A DNA stretch of 64,000 nt, from assembly GCF_001865675.1 (NCBI RefSeq), contig NZ_CP011319.1:744001-808000 (forward strand). Direction: 5' to 3'. The notes beneath the pieces are model-generated. The model saw only the letters and a program-made list of their open reading frames with translations. It had not been told where the DNA came from and ran no database searches. Below, piece after piece: positions 7,835 to 17,008 of the stretch. This stretch comes from Janthinobacterium sp. 1_2014MBL_MicDiv. Lineage in GTDB: Bacteria > Pseudomonadota > Gammaproteobacteria > Burkholderiales > Burkholderiaceae_D. A program made the position numbers and the translations under genes. The first letter of the stretch is position 1. The number at the start of each line of letters is the position of its first letter.

Positions 7835-9742
7835 TTAGGGCAATGCCGGCGCCTTGTTCTTTTCGGACCAGATCAAATCTTCAATTCCGCACTGCGGCGT
7901 GTATTCCTTCACCGCCTTCAGCAGCACCGTCCGCACCTCTTCATAGGCGAAGCGCTTGCAGGCATTATCGAGTTCGTGCAACAGTAGTTGCAATTCCGCG
8001 TGCGGTATTTCGGATTCCTGCGCGCGCATGATCAGCGGATGCTCGGTCCCTTCGACATTGTCGCCGATGAGCAGTTCTTCGTATAGTTTCTCGCCTGGAC
8101 GCAGACCGACATGTTCAATTTCGATGCCGTCCGGGGCCGACTTGCTCTTTACTTCCAGCCCGCTCAGATGCACCATGCGTTCGGCCAGATCCATGATTTT
8201 TACGGGGGCGCCCATATCGAGCACAAAGACGTCGCCGCCTTCGCCCATGGCGCCGGCCTGCAGCACCAGTTGCGCCGCCTCGGGAATCGTCATGAAATAG
8301 CGCGTGATTTCCGGGTGGGTCAGGGTGATGGGGCCTCCCGCCATGATTTGCTTGCGGAACAGCGGTACGACCGAGCCGGAAGAGCCCAGCACATTGCCAA
8401 AGCGCACCATGCAAAAGCGCGTCTTGCCGCGTTCTTGTGCAAAAGCCTGCAAAATCAGTTCAGCCAGGCGTTTCGTCGAGCCCATTACATTTGTCGGACG
8501 CACTGCCTTGTCGGTAGAAATCAGGACAAAGCATTTGACCCCCGTATCCATCGCCGCCTGCGCGATGCTCATCGTACCAAAAACGTTGTTGCGCACGCCT
8601 TCAATCGGGTTATATTCCACCAGTGGCACGTGCTTGTAGGCAGCGGCGTGGTAAACCGTTTCCACCGTAAAGGTGCGCATGATCATCGTGCATTTTTCCG
8701 TGTCCAGCACGGAGCCAAGGAAGGGCAGAAGTTCGAGATCCAGGCCATGCGTATGCTTGAGTCCCTTCAGTTCCTGCTTGATCGAATACAGCGCAAATTC
8801 AGACATTTCCAGCAGAATGAGCCTGGAGGGTTGCAGGCGGATGATCTGGCGGCACAGTTCGGAACCGATCGAGCCCCCAGCACCAGTCACCATCACCGAC
8901 TTGCCGGTAATGCAGCTGGCAACCAGGTGCAGGTCCGGCGCCACCTGATCGCGGCCCAGCAAGTCCTCGATTTCAATGTCGCGGACATCCTGCAGGCGCT
9001 GCTCGCCACTGACAAGGCTTTCGACTGGCGGGGTTACCTTGATCTTCACCTTGAATACTTCGAGTTTGTCGAGAATGCGTTTTTTCTGGCTTTGCGTCAG
9101 GGACGGCATGGCGAGCAGGACTTCACTGATATTGCGCTTGGCGATCAGTTCGGCCAAGTCGGACGGCGCGTATACCTTGATCCCCGCCATGGTCGTGCCC
9201 CTGAGTTCTTTCATATCGTCGATAAAGGCCAACGGCTGATACTCATGTCCGGCGCGTAAGGCAGTTGCCAGCTGTGTGCCTGCCTTGCCTGCGCCATAGA
9301 TGGCAACCCGGACGGCCTTGTGCTCTGCATTGGCCTGCAGCAGGAAGCCGCGTGCCAGGAACCTGCTTGCGACTACATAGGTGATGGCACTCACCCAGTA
9401 AATGCCGAAAACACCGCGGGAAAGGCCTTGCATATGCGTCAGGAATGCTCCCATGGCGACCAACAGCGCCACTGAAATCGTCACGCCCAATAAGATGACG
9501 TAAACGATTTTTTGATCAATGAAGCGTATGACGGCGCGATACAAACCAAGGCGGATAAAAATGGGGATCGAAATCAGCGGTGTCGCCAAGATAAGCCATA
9601 AATATTGGCGAAATAGATTGTAATCGACGACGTCATAGCGCAAAAGAATGGCAAGGGAGAATGTCAGCGGCAAAAGAAATAAATCCGCTGTTGCCGCTAT
9701 CATTTGCTTGTGGAAACGCGATATATCAAGAAAGGATTTCAT
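7835..9742 (-). CDS. PglF/WbpM-type membrane nucleotide-sugar 4,6-dehydratase
   Basis: The 635-aa protein has four N-terminal membrane helices (roughly residues 10-130), a CoA-binding-like Rossmann segment (VRVAIYGAGKAGTQLA, near 145) and a C-terminal extended SDR domain: VTGAGGSIGSELCRQI near 290, YHAAAYKHVPLVEYNP near 370, and ISTDKAVRPTNVMGSTKR near 410. This is the WbpM/CapD/PglF family, which converts UDP-GlcNAc to UDP-4-keto-6-deoxy-GlcNAc, the entry to QuiNAc, FucNAc or bacillosamine-type sugars. With the WbpV-like epimerase and the initiating transferase just upstream in transcription, it probably makes the first sugar of the repeat unit. Length is normal for the family. Confidence 0.9.
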   Translation of the reverse strand: MKSFLDISRFHKQMIAATADLFLLPLTFSLAILLRYDVVDYNLFRQYLWLILATPLISIPIFIRLGLYRAVIRFIDQKIVYVILLGVTISVALLVAMGAFLTHMQGLSRGVFGIYWVSAITYVVASRFLARGFLLQANAEHKAVRVAIYGAGKAGTQLATALRAGHEYQPLAFIDDMKELRGTTMAGIKVYAPSDLAELIAKRNISEVLLAMPSLTQSQKKRILDKLEVFKVKIKVTPPVESLVSGEQRLQDVRDIEIEDLLGRDQVAPDLHLVASCITGKSVMVTGAGGSIGSELCRQIIRLQPSRLILLEMSEFALYSIKQELKGLKHTHGLDLELLPFLGSVLDTEKCTMIMRTFTVETVYHAAAYKHVPLVEYNPIEGVRNNVFGTMSIAQAAMDTGVKCFVLISTDKAVRPTNVMGSTKRLAELILQAFAQERGKTRFCMVRFGNVLGSSGSVVPLFRKQIMAGGPITLTHPEITRYFMTIPEAAQLVLQAGAMGEGGDVFVLDMGAPVKIMDLAERMVHLSGLEVKSKSAPDGIEIEHVGLRPGEKLYEELLIGDNVEGTEHPLIMRAQESEIPHAELQLLLHELDNACKRFAYEEVRTVLLKAVKEYTPQCGIEDLIWSEKNKAPALP

Positions 9743-9843
9743 TTCACTATTGTATCGTGATGGTGTTGTTAAGCAGGGGTATTGTCATGCTGCCCCGCTC
9801 AGTAATATGGCAGCAAGGCGCACATCCAGGTGAGGCAAGTACC

Positions 9844-10404
9844 TTAGTGCGTTACGCCGTCTCTGCGCACGACCTTCAGGAAGGTCAGGAGAATAATCTT
9901 TATGTCGAAGAAAAGAGACTGCCGCTGCATATATTCGGCGTCAAGCTTTACTTTGTCCGGTATTGCCAATTCATCACGTCCACTGACCTGGGCCAAGCCT
10001 GTCAAGCCTGGCAGGATGGTGCTGACGCCATGCTGTGTGCGTAGTTCAATGAGGTCTTGCTGGTTAAACAGGGCTGGGCGGGGCCCCACGAAACTCATGT
10101 CGCCGCAGAGAATGCTCCACAATTGAGGCAATTCGTCGAGACTCGATTTGCGCAGGAATGGACCTGCCGGGGTCAGGAACTGTTTTGGGTCGGCTAGCAA
10201 ATGCGTCGCCACGGCCGGGGTACCTGTGCGCATTGTACGGAATTTGGGCATACGGAAGATGCGATTATGCCGTCCGACCCGGTCGGACCAGTACAGCACC
10301 GGCCCCGGTGACGTCACTTTGACCAGTACCGCGACCAGGATAATCGGTGGCAGCAGTACGATGAGCGCGATCAGGGACAGAGTGAAATCGAAGAACTTTT
10401 TCAT
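9844..10404 (-). CDS. Initiating sugar-1-phosphate transferase (undecaprenyl-phosphate acceptor)
   Basis: The 186-aa protein is a short bacterial sugar transferase (PglC/WcaJ C-terminal domain class). It starts with one re-entrant or membrane helix (FFDFTLSLIALIVLLPPIIL), then SPGPVLYWSDRVGR, FRMPKFRTM, the signature KSSLDELPQLWSILCGDMSFVGPRP, and GLTGLAQVSGRDEL. It places the first sugar-1-phosphate of the repeat unit on undecaprenyl phosphate at the inner face of the cytoplasmic membrane. It lacks the multi-helix N-terminal domain of WbaP/WcaJ. The start is 10 nt after the epimerase stop, so the two are one unit. The likely sugar is a 6-deoxy HexNAc made by the neighbouring PglF/WbpM-like and epimerase genes (inference). 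Confidence 0.9.
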   Translation of the reverse strand: MKKFFDFTLSLIALIVLLPPIILVAVLVKVTSPGPVLYWSDRVGRHNRIFRMPKFRTMRTGTPAVATHLLADPKQFLTPAGPFLRKSSLDELPQLWSILCGDMSFVGPRPALFNQQDLIELRTQHGVSTILPGLTGLAQVSGRDELAIPDKVKLDAEYMQRQSLFFDIKIILLTFLKVVRRDGVTH

Positions 10405-10414
10405 GTTGGAGCCG

Positions 10415-11353
10415 TTAATGGAGGGATAGAAAAGCGGAGGCAGTCTTGTGCACCGCTTCAGGCAGACTCACCGCCGGCAACCAGCCCAGGGTTTGCTTGG
10501 TGTGTGAAATGTCCACCTGCAGTGATTCCAGCAAGCGGCGTGCCTGCATCGATTGGCCCAGCAATGTGGCGGCGAATGTCAGGCATGACACCGGCACAGG
10601 AAGCAGCCAGGAGCGCTTGCCCATCGCCGTCGATAGCATCTTGAGCAATTGTCCGATGCTGACATCGCAGTCATCCGAAACCAGGAAGGTCTCACCCGCC
10701 GCCCTGGGGTGGGAACTGCAGAGTATGAGCAGGTCAACGAGATTGTCCAGGGCCACCATGCTGCGGCGGTTATGTACGGCTCCCAATGGCAGCGGCAAAC
10801 CGGTCTTGGCCAGCCGCATCAGGCGATGAAAATTGGCGCGTACGCCAGGCCCGTACACCAGCGGCGGCCTGACGATGACGACTTCCATGCCACTTTGTCG
10901 GGAAAATTCTCTCAGCGCACATTCGGCTTCATGCTTGGACTGGCCATAAGGGTCTTGCGGCGCGGCGGTGTCTGACGCAGTGAAGGGCTTTGCCCCGGTT
11001 GACTCACCGTTCACTTTTACGCTGCTGACGAAGACAAATCGCTTGACGCCCTGTTGCGCGGCCTGTCGCGCGAGGTTCATTGTTGCTGCAACATTGATTT
11101 CCCGGTAAGCAGCTAATGCATCCGTGGCGCTTTCCTGCATGACGTGCACCCGGGCTGCCAAATGAATGACAACGGAACAAGATTCCAGTGCTTCCGCCCA
11201 TTTCGTTGTCGCGCTCAAATCACCGATTGGGAATGTGGATGGTGTCAGTTTTGTCCGCGCGGCCGCGGAAAACGGGAGTTGGCGCCGCGCCAGTTCTGCG
11301 CACAGCGCGGCACCGACAAAACCATTGGCGCCAGTAATCAGTATTTTTTGCAT
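10415..11353 (-). CDS. NAD-dependent epimerase/4-ketoreductase (WbpV/FnlB-like)
   Basis: The 312-aa extended SDR starts with ILITGANGFVGAALCAELA (Rossmann dinucleotide site) and has VIHLAARVHVMQES, RFVFVSSVKVNGEST and the YGQSKHEAE catalytic Tyr-Lys near residue 140. The VHVM and SVKVNGE pattern is typical of WbpV-type reductases paired with a WbcO/WbpL or PglC transferase, which reduce UDP-4-keto-6-deoxy-GlcNAc to UDP-QuiNAc or UDP-FucNAc. It lies 10 nt upstream of the transferase. An AT-rich tract (11355-11380) directly before the ATG may contain its promoter, since the gene upstream ends 378 nt away. Confidence 0.82.
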   Translation of the reverse strand: MQKILITGANGFVGAALCAELARRQLPFSAAARTKLTPSTFPIGDLSATTKWAEALESCSVVIHLAARVHVMQESATDALAAYREINVAATMNLARQAAQQGVKRFVFVSSVKVNGESTGAKPFTASDTAAPQDPYGQSKHEAECALREFSRQSGMEVVIVRPPLVYGPGVRANFHRLMRLAKTGLPLPLGAVHNRRSMVALDNLVDLLILCSSHPRAAGETFLVSDDCDVSIGQLLKMLSTAMGKRSWLLPVPVSCLTFAATLLGQSMQARRLLESLQVDISHTKQTLGWLPAVSLPEAVHKTASAFLSLH

Positions 11354-11731
11354 TGTTATAATATAAAATTCTTGCGGTATTCTATGACGGCAATATGATT
11401 TATTCTGTTAAACCAACGTAAGTTTTGTATCTATTTGCAATAGCATCTCATCAGTACTGGCCATGCCGGGAGATCTATTGCATGCCGATGCGGCGGCAGA
11501 GCGGTACTTATGATGCGCATCGTGCATGTCTGTTTGACCGCTGCTGTTGAAAAATACGATGAACGCAAGCCATATATGTGGCATATGTGGCCAATGGCGT
11601 GCTTGCGTCAGAAAAGGACTCGCAGCATACCATGCAACGATGGCCGCCACTTCTGTTTCCCCTGGCGTGCCACCTTTTTTCTGATATCGTTTTGCTACCG
11701 ATGCAACGCCGCCTGGGCCGGGGGGAGCTGC
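11354..11731. other. 378-bp gap without recognisable gene
   Basis: Between the heparinase-like gene and the epimerase there is an AT-rich tract at 11355-11440, likely promoter DNA for the epimerase, then mixed sequence. A minus-strand frame of 80 codons (11408-11650) and a plus-strand frame (11510-11788) are open but show no family features and poor codon texture. I see no transposase or tRNA remnant. Confidence 0.4.
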
Positions 11732-13396
11732 CTACGTTTCTGTCGCAGGGTGCCAGCGGATTGCGCTTGTCAGTGTTGCTCCAGTTAATCGCAACACCAG
11801 GCAGCTTGTCGGCCTGGATTGTCCGAAACGCGGGTGCCAGGTGCTTTCCACGATCTTGAGCGTCCCTCCCGTGAGTCCAAAGTCGACCAGTTGGCCTTCC
11901 GGTAACTGCAACTGGCATTGCTGCTGCGAGTTCCCATCCATGACGCGGACATCGGGATGCAAGTGGAAGTATGCTTCCGCCTGGCCGAAGGTGCCGCTTA
12001 CCGTGTCGCTCAGTTCGAGCGAACCAGGCGAGATGCGCCAGCTGCGGGTATGCAGGTTTTTTCCGGGAAGACGATGATAGCCGTCATGCGCGCAAGAGAC
12101 CGAGGTCGTGTCCTGGCCTGGCTTGATCTGCAAGGCTGTGGGGCGGGCACGGCGCGCCACGCGAAAGCCGCTCCACACTTCGGACGAATCCTGCCGGTCG
12201 ACGCAGACCGTGTTGTGGGCGCTGGTGCCGCGCTGGCGCAGGCGCTCAGCCTCAAGGCCATATTCCGACGTGCCGGAATTGACGAAGACGCGCTGCCCAA
12301 ATAAGGACAGTTCGAATGACAGGGTATCGGCGTGGGCATGGCCGGGCAGGTAATCCGGTCCAATTGGCCCTATATCGAGCAAGGCGACTGCCTTGTCTTG
12401 CTGGATGCGCAGGTAGCCGCTGTCGGCCAGGTGATGTACGCCGTCGGGTAGGGTAGAAATACAGGCGTGGCCAAGCCGTGACGCGTACTTTTCCAGTTCC
12501 GGGGTCGGCACGGCAATATCGAAGGCGGCGTCATTGAAGAAGCTGATCTGCCGGTCAGGATGGCTCATTGCCAGCAGCCAGACGTGCATGGGACCAGCCA
12601 GGGCGCGCCAGCCACCAGCCAGCGCGCGTGCACGTGCGTCGAGAGCCGCGCCGAACGCCTGCGTCACATTGTCCAGGTCGAGGATGTCTTCGAGCGCGAG
12701 CGCATGGTACATCGTACTGCGTTCGAACTGGCCCCCATCGGGCAGGATCTGCTCGGGAATTTCGCTGGCAAGTATGCGCATTCCCGTTGCCAGCCATTGC
12801 GCTGCCTCGGGTCCCGAAAAAAAGAGCCCGGCAAAAATCAATGCCTTTGCGTTTGCAAACAGGTGGTTGCCTAATAGGTGGATCTCCAGGCGCTTCGATA
12901 ACCAGCGCACCTGGGTCGCCAGGCTGTCAAGCTCGGCTTGCGACAGAGGCGTGCCGTTCAATGCCCATTTGATCCAGTTGATGACCCGCAGCGAGGTAGG
13001 GTAAGGCTCCCAGCCACTACCCTGCCCAGGCGGATTTTCGCGCATCCAGCGCACCAGCAAGCGGTGATGTTGCGCCGCGCGCGTGGCTGCATCACCGCTG
13101 TGCAGCGTGTCGAAATAGTGCAGGTTGTAGCGCCACAGCTTGCCCACCGCGGCATCGTCCCAGCCCTGCAGCGTATCCAGGTCATGTGTTTCATTCAGGA
13201 AGCAAAAGACCGCTTCCCCCGACAGGCTGGAGGCGCGCGCCGCCGGCAGCACCCATGTGCCTGACAGTGAGCGCAGTGGTGGTGCCGGACGCAGGTCGGC
13301 ACTGACTGGCCTGTACTTGAACCAGATCCGGCCATAGAACTGAATGGGTTTCAGGTATCGTAAGGTGTGCCAGTACTTGAGCGCCACGCCGTTCAT
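11732..13396 (-). CDS. Heparinase II/III-like protein of an O-antigen cluster
   Basis: The 554-aa protein looks like the heparinase II/III-alginate lyase family common in surface-polysaccharide clusters. Visible are NGVALKYWHTLRYLKPIQFYGR at the start, PYPTSLRVINWIKWALN near 150, a helical HLLGNHLFANAKALIFAG near 190, DGGQFERSTMYHALALED near 235, and PDYLPGHAHADTLSFELSLFG near 355, which holds the family's His-rich catalytic region. The start at 13396 gives the usual N-terminus; an in-frame extension upstream has no family match. There is no signal peptide, so it is probably cytoplasmic. In such clusters these proteins travel with the two-domain oxidoreductase next door; whether they cleave or modify a uronic sugar is not known. 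Confidence 0.82.
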   Translation of the reverse strand: MNGVALKYWHTLRYLKPIQFYGRIWFKYRPVSADLRPAPPLRSLSGTWVLPAARASSLSGEAVFCFLNETHDLDTLQGWDDAAVGKLWRYNLHYFDTLHSGDAATRAAQHHRLLVRWMRENPPGQGSGWEPYPTSLRVINWIKWALNGTPLSQAELDSLATQVRWLSKRLEIHLLGNHLFANAKALIFAGLFFSGPEAAQWLATGMRILASEIPEQILPDGGQFERSTMYHALALEDILDLDNVTQAFGAALDARARALAGGWRALAGPMHVWLLAMSHPDRQISFFNDAAFDIAVPTPELEKYASRLGHACISTLPDGVHHLADSGYLRIQQDKAVALLDIGPIGPDYLPGHAHADTLSFELSLFGQRVFVNSGTSEYGLEAERLRQRGTSAHNTVCVDRQDSSEVWSGFRVARRARPTALQIKPGQDTTSVSCAHDGYHRLPGKNLHTRSWRISPGSLELSDTVSGTFGQAEAYFHLHPDVRVMDGNSQQQCQLQLPEGQLVDFGLTGGTLKIVESTWHPRFGQSRPTSCLVLRLTGATLTSAIRWHPATET

Positions 13397-13448
13397 CGGG
13401 GCACCCGCACGCAGGCGGCGAATCCTTCGCCTGTTCCGCAGCGCTGGA

Positions 13449-15572
13449 TCAGCATTGCGCAGCGGCGGCAAGCGCGATTGTCACCCGGCTCACTTCCATG
13501 ACTTCGTCGTAGGGAATGGGGGATTTGCCGCTGTCTTGCATTGCCGAGACGAACGCCGCCGCGCACTGCTTTTGTCCCTTGTCCTGTCGCCAAAGGTTCA
13601 TTTTGGAAAAACCAGGCCATCCGAATGCCGTCAGTTTGCGGAAGTTATCCAACTGCAATACTCGGCCGCTGGCGAAAATCTCGAGCCGTTCTTTCGGGAA
13701 GGCCTTGCTGCCATTGGCCAGGTAGTGAATGGTACCGATCGAACCGTCCGCGAAACCGAGCTGTATGGCGACCGTGTCAGCGGTGGCTGCCTGCATCTTG
13801 TGTACACGGTATTCGGTAATCGGTGACCCGGTCAGAAAACGTAGCAGATCGATGAAATGGCATCCTTCGCCAACGATACGGCCTCCGCCCACCTCGTTGT
13901 CCTGGGTCCAATGCTGTGCCGGAATGGCGCCTGCATTGACGGTCATGACGAACGTCTTCGGCTCGTGCATGCTGTTCAGCAAGGATTTGATCTTTTGAAC
14001 ATGTGGCGCGAAACGGCGGTTGAAACCGACCATGATCATGGCAGGATGGCCGGCCAGGGCCGTGGCGCGATAGGCCACATCGATCTGCTCCAGTTCTTCC
14101 GCGTGCAAGGCCAGGGGTTTTTCCACAAATACATGCTTGCCGGCAGCGAGTGCCTGGCAAACGAGCTTGGCATGGCTATCATGGCGGGTACTGATGACGA
14201 CGCCGTGCACCTGCGGATCGACGAAGACAGAATCGGTATCGGTCGTGGTGGCATGGAAGCCGAATTTTCGCCCCGCGTGGACACCCGAGACGCCATTGTT
14301 CGACACGACCGTCTTCAGCGTTGCCGCAGCGCTCTTGAAGGCGGGAATCAGGACCGCGGTAGCATAGTTGCCCGATCCGATGAAGGCCAGGCCTGCCCCG
14401 CGAGCCCCTCCGTCTGCCAGTTCGACCGTACGCTGGCGCAGTACCGTGTCGGGAACGGCCTCGTCGGATGGATATTCGAGCAAGATGCCGAGCGCCGGAG
14501 CCGTGCCTGACAACAGGGCATATGCACTTTCCGCCTGGTCGATCGTGAAGCGATGCGAGATCAGCGCGTCAACGTTGAGCCTGCCATCGGCCAGCATGTC
14601 GAGCACGGCCTCGAAATTGCGTTGTTCTGTCCAGCGTACCAGGCCTACCGGATAGTCCTGGCCCTTTTCCTCGTAGTTCGGGTCATAGCGCCCCGGCCCA
14701 TAGGAGCAGGAGACCTGGAAACTGAGTTCCTTTTCGTAGAAATCGGCGCGCGACAGTTCCAGTCCCGCGACACCGACCAGCACGATGCGTCCGCGCTTGC
14801 GCGACATCAGTGCCGCTTGATGTACCGGTTCGTTGCTGGTCGTCGAGGCAGTAATGAGTACGGCGTCGACGCCGCGTCCGCGCGAAAACGTATTGGCCGC
14901 GGCCAGGGGGTCCTCGCCGGCGCTCAGATCGACGACCTCGGCACCATATTGTTTGGCTAACTGCAGCTTGGCGGGATCGTAATCTATGCCCAGTACGCGG
15001 CAGCCATGTGCGCGCAGCAACTGCACTGTCATCAGACCGATCAAACCCAGGCCTGTCACTACGACCGCCTCACCGAGAGTTGGTTGTGTGAGGCGGATAC
15101 CTTGCAGGCCGATCGACGCGAGCACGGTGAATGCGGCCTGTTCGTCGGAAACGCCTGGCGGAATCGTCGCGCACAGATTCATCGGTACGCTGACGACAGC
15201 TGCGTGCTTGCCGTTCGAGACGACCCGGTCGCCCAGCGAGATGCTTGTGACGCCCTGTCCGGTTTGCATCACGGTGCCGACATTGCAATAACCCAGCGGC
15301 AACGGCTGATCGAGCTTGTTGAATACGGCTTCGAGGGTCGGTGCCAGGCCGTCCGTTTTGATCTTGTCAAGTACCATGCGCACCTTGTCGGGCTGCTGGC
15401 GGGCCTTCTCGATCCAGCCCGCCTTGCCGAATTCGACCAGCATGCGTTCTGTGCCGACCGATACCAGCGTGCGCGATGAGCGTATCAAGACTGCGCCTTT
15501 GCCCACAGCAGGGCAGGGTACCTCGGCCACGGTAGTTGCGCCTGTTTTCAGGCTTTGCAAAATTTGTTTCAC
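13449..15572 (-). CDS. Two-domain oxidoreductase (zinc-type alcohol dehydrogenase + Gfo/Idh/MocA)
   Basis: The 707-aa protein fuses two dehydrogenases. Residues about 1-365 are a medium-chain dehydrogenase (PLGYCNVGTV near 95, VVVTGLGLIGLMTVQLLRAHG near 170). Residues about 395-707 are a Gfo/Idh/MocA domain (GLAFIGSGNYATAVLIPAF, HVFVEKPLALHAEELEQ, and EVGGGRIVGEGCHFIDLLRF with a likely catalytic His). Such fusions are known as bi-domain oxidoreductases of polysaccharide clusters and usually sit beside a heparinase II/III-like gene, as here. The reaction is not established; oxidation and re-reduction of a UDP-sugar is a reasonable guess. It starts 25 nt after the hisF-like stop, in the same operon. 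Confidence 0.85.
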   Translation of the reverse strand: MKQILQSLKTGATTVAEVPCPAVGKGAVLIRSSRTLVSVGTERMLVEFGKAGWIEKARQQPDKVRMVLDKIKTDGLAPTLEAVFNKLDQPLPLGYCNVGTVMQTGQGVTSISLGDRVVSNGKHAAVVSVPMNLCATIPPGVSDEQAAFTVLASIGLQGIRLTQPTLGEAVVVTGLGLIGLMTVQLLRAHGCRVLGIDYDPAKLQLAKQYGAEVVDLSAGEDPLAAANTFSRGRGVDAVLITASTTSNEPVHQAALMSRKRGRIVLVGVAGLELSRADFYEKELSFQVSCSYGPGRYDPNYEEKGQDYPVGLVRWTEQRNFEAVLDMLADGRLNVDALISHRFTIDQAESAYALLSGTAPALGILLEYPSDEAVPDTVLRQRTVELADGGARGAGLAFIGSGNYATAVLIPAFKSAAATLKTVVSNNGVSGVHAGRKFGFHATTTDTDSVFVDPQVHGVVISTRHDSHAKLVCQALAAGKHVFVEKPLALHAEELEQIDVAYRATALAGHPAMIMVGFNRRFAPHVQKIKSLLNSMHEPKTFVMTVNAGAIPAQHWTQDNEVGGGRIVGEGCHFIDLLRFLTGSPITEYRVHKMQAATADTVAIQLGFADGSIGTIHYLANGSKAFPKERLEIFASGRVLQLDNFRKLTAFGWPGFSKMNLWRQDKGQKQCAAAFVSAMQDSGKSPIPYDEVMEVSRVTIALAAAAQC

Positions 15573-15597
15573 TTGTTACTCCATACCTCTGAGAGGG

Positions 15598-16392
15598 TTA
15601 AATAGCGCTATCGTTCCGTTGGCCCGCTTTCAGGACCAGCGCGTCCTTGTCTTGACGGTTGGGATAGTTGATCAGGACGGCGCGATACGTACCCTTGAAA
15701 ACAAACAGGCTGCCGGCGGCGGCGCCGATAATATCGAAGCGGCGAATCAGCTCGCTCACGTCCTGCAGGCTGCCCGCGCCGCCCAGGGCGGTCATGGGCA
15801 GCGTGATCGCGGCCCGCACGGTGTCGATCAGGTCGACATCGTAGCCCTTCATCTGGCCATCGCGCTCGATCGAGTTGATGACGATTTCGCCGGCGCCAAG
15901 TGCCTGCATTTTCTTTGCCAGTTCGGCCGGGCCGAGGCCGCTGCCTCGGCTGCCATTGTGGGTGAATACCTCGTATTTGCGGAATAGGCCGCTCTTCTTG
16001 ACGTCCAGCACGACTACAACGCTCTGGCTGCCAACCTTCTCGGCGGCACGGGAAACGAGCTCCGGGTCGGTCAACGCTGCCGAGCTCAATGCGACCTTCT
16101 CGACGCCAAGACCGATGATCGTCTGTATCTGCTCGACCGTCTTGACGCCGCCGCCATAGCACAGGGGCATGCGGCATTCCGCCGCCAGCGACTTGATCAG
16201 TGCATAGTCGGGTTCGCGCTTGTGCACGGTGGCATCGATATCGATGACGATCAGCTCGTCAACTTCCTTCTCGTTGAAAATGCGCACGGCGTTAAGCGGG
16301 TCGCCGACATACTTTGGGCTGCCGAAGTTGACGGTCTTGACCAACCCGCCATTCTGGATCAGCAGGCAGGGAATAATTCGTGGTCGTAACAT
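15598..16392 (-). CDS. HisF paralogue of sugar amidination (WbuZ-like)
   Basis: The 264-aa TIM-barrel protein resembles HisF (MLRPRIIPCLLIQNGGLVKT, LCYGGGVKTVEQI, HNGSRGSGL, VINSIERDGQMKGYD, LGGAGSLQDVSELI). The catalytic Asp of true HisF in IPCLD is replaced by Leu here (IPCLL), while the Asp in VVVVLDVKK is kept. That fits the WbuZ class, which uses the barrel to pass ammonia from the HisH partner rather than make imidazole glycerol phosphate. The ATG at 16392 lies 1 nt after the HisH stop. With HisH and the WbuX-like gene it should convert an N-acetyl group of a sugar into an acetamidino group. A longer open frame runs upstream but only mirrors hisH. Confidence 0.87.
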   Translation of the reverse strand: MLRPRIIPCLLIQNGGLVKTVNFGSPKYVGDPLNAVRIFNEKEVDELIVIDIDATVHKREPDYALIKSLAAECRMPLCYGGGVKTVEQIQTIIGLGVEKVALSSAALTDPELVSRAAEKVGSQSVVVVLDVKKSGLFRKYEVFTHNGSRGSGLGPAELAKKMQALGAGEIVINSIERDGQMKGYDVDLIDTVRAAITLPMTALGGAGSLQDVSELIRRFDIIGAAAGSLFVFKGTYRAVLINYPNRQDKDALVLKAGQRNDSAI

Positions 16393-16393
16393 C

Positions 16394-17008
16394 TTACAGC
16401 TCCGCAAAATTCTGTAACAACTGGATGCCCCATTGGTGACTCTTTTCGGGGTGGAATTGCACGCCAAAGACGTTGCCGGAGTTGACGCTGCACGTGAAGG
16501 GGCCGTTATAGTCGGCCACCGCCAGCACGTCTTCTTGCTTGTGTGGGGAGAAATAATACGAATGCAAGAAATAGAAGCGTGCGTCCGTTTCGAGGTTCTT
16601 GAACAGGCTGTGGGGGCGCTGCGGCACGACGTCATTCCAGCCCATGTGCGGCAAATGGGTCTGGTGCACCATGTGCGTGTCGTCGAAGCGCTTGACATCG
16701 GCATCAATCCAGCCGAGGCCGGGCAAGCTGCCCTCGTCGCTGCGCGTGGCCAGCATCTGCATGCCGACGCAGATGCCGATGACATGGCTGTATTCGCCCT
16801 GCACCAGTTGGTCCAGGCACTCGCGCATGCCCGATTCCTGCAGGCGCGTCATCGCCCAATCGAAGGCGCCCACGCCGGGCAGGACGATTTTTTTCGCACC
16901 GCGCAGCTCGGCTGCGTTGGTGGCAATGGTAACCGGAATGCCGAGACGTTTGTAGATGTTGGCGACGGCCAGTACGTTACCCAGGCCATAGTCGACGATG
17001 GTGATCAT
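16394..17008 (-). CDS. HisH-type glutamine amidotransferase subunit of sugar amidination
   Basis: The 204-aa class I glutamine amidotransferase has the nucleophile in VIGICVGMQMLATRSD (Cys near residue 80) and the His-Glu pair in GVQFHPEKSHQWG near 185. It releases ammonia from glutamine for its HisF-like partner. It is a second-copy HisH, as in the Pseudomonas aeruginosa O5 locus, rather than the histidine enzyme, because it sits between wbuX-like and wbuZ-like genes in an O-antigen block. It overlaps the upstream stop by 4 nt (ATGA). Confidence 0.88.
   Translation of the reverse strand: MITIVDYGLGNVLAVANIYKRLGIPVTIATNAAELRGAKKIVLPGVGAFDWAMTRLQESGMRECLDQLVQGEYSHVIGICVGMQMLATRSDEGSLPGLGWIDADVKRFDDTHMVHQTHLPHMGWNDVVPQRPHSLFKNLETDARFYFLHSYYFSPHKQEDVLAVADYNGPFTCSVNSGNVFGVQFHPEKSHQWGIQLLQNFAEL

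Noticed and set aside
8111..9259. 382-codon plus-strand open frame opposite the PglF/WbpM-like gene
   Set aside because: Mirror of a clear, motif-complete gene; no protein features.
11408..11650. 80-codon minus-strand frame between the heparinase-like gene and the epimerase
   Set aside because: Starts and texture not gene-like; no similarity I can recognise.
16393..16785. Upstream extension of the HisF-like frame
   Set aside because: It overlaps hisH in another frame and is not protein-like; the ATG at 16392 gives the canonical HisF start.
15598..17008. Histidine biosynthesis genes hisH-hisF
   Set aside because: Context (O-antigen block, WbuX-like neighbour) and loss of the HisF catalytic Asp point to sugar amidination.
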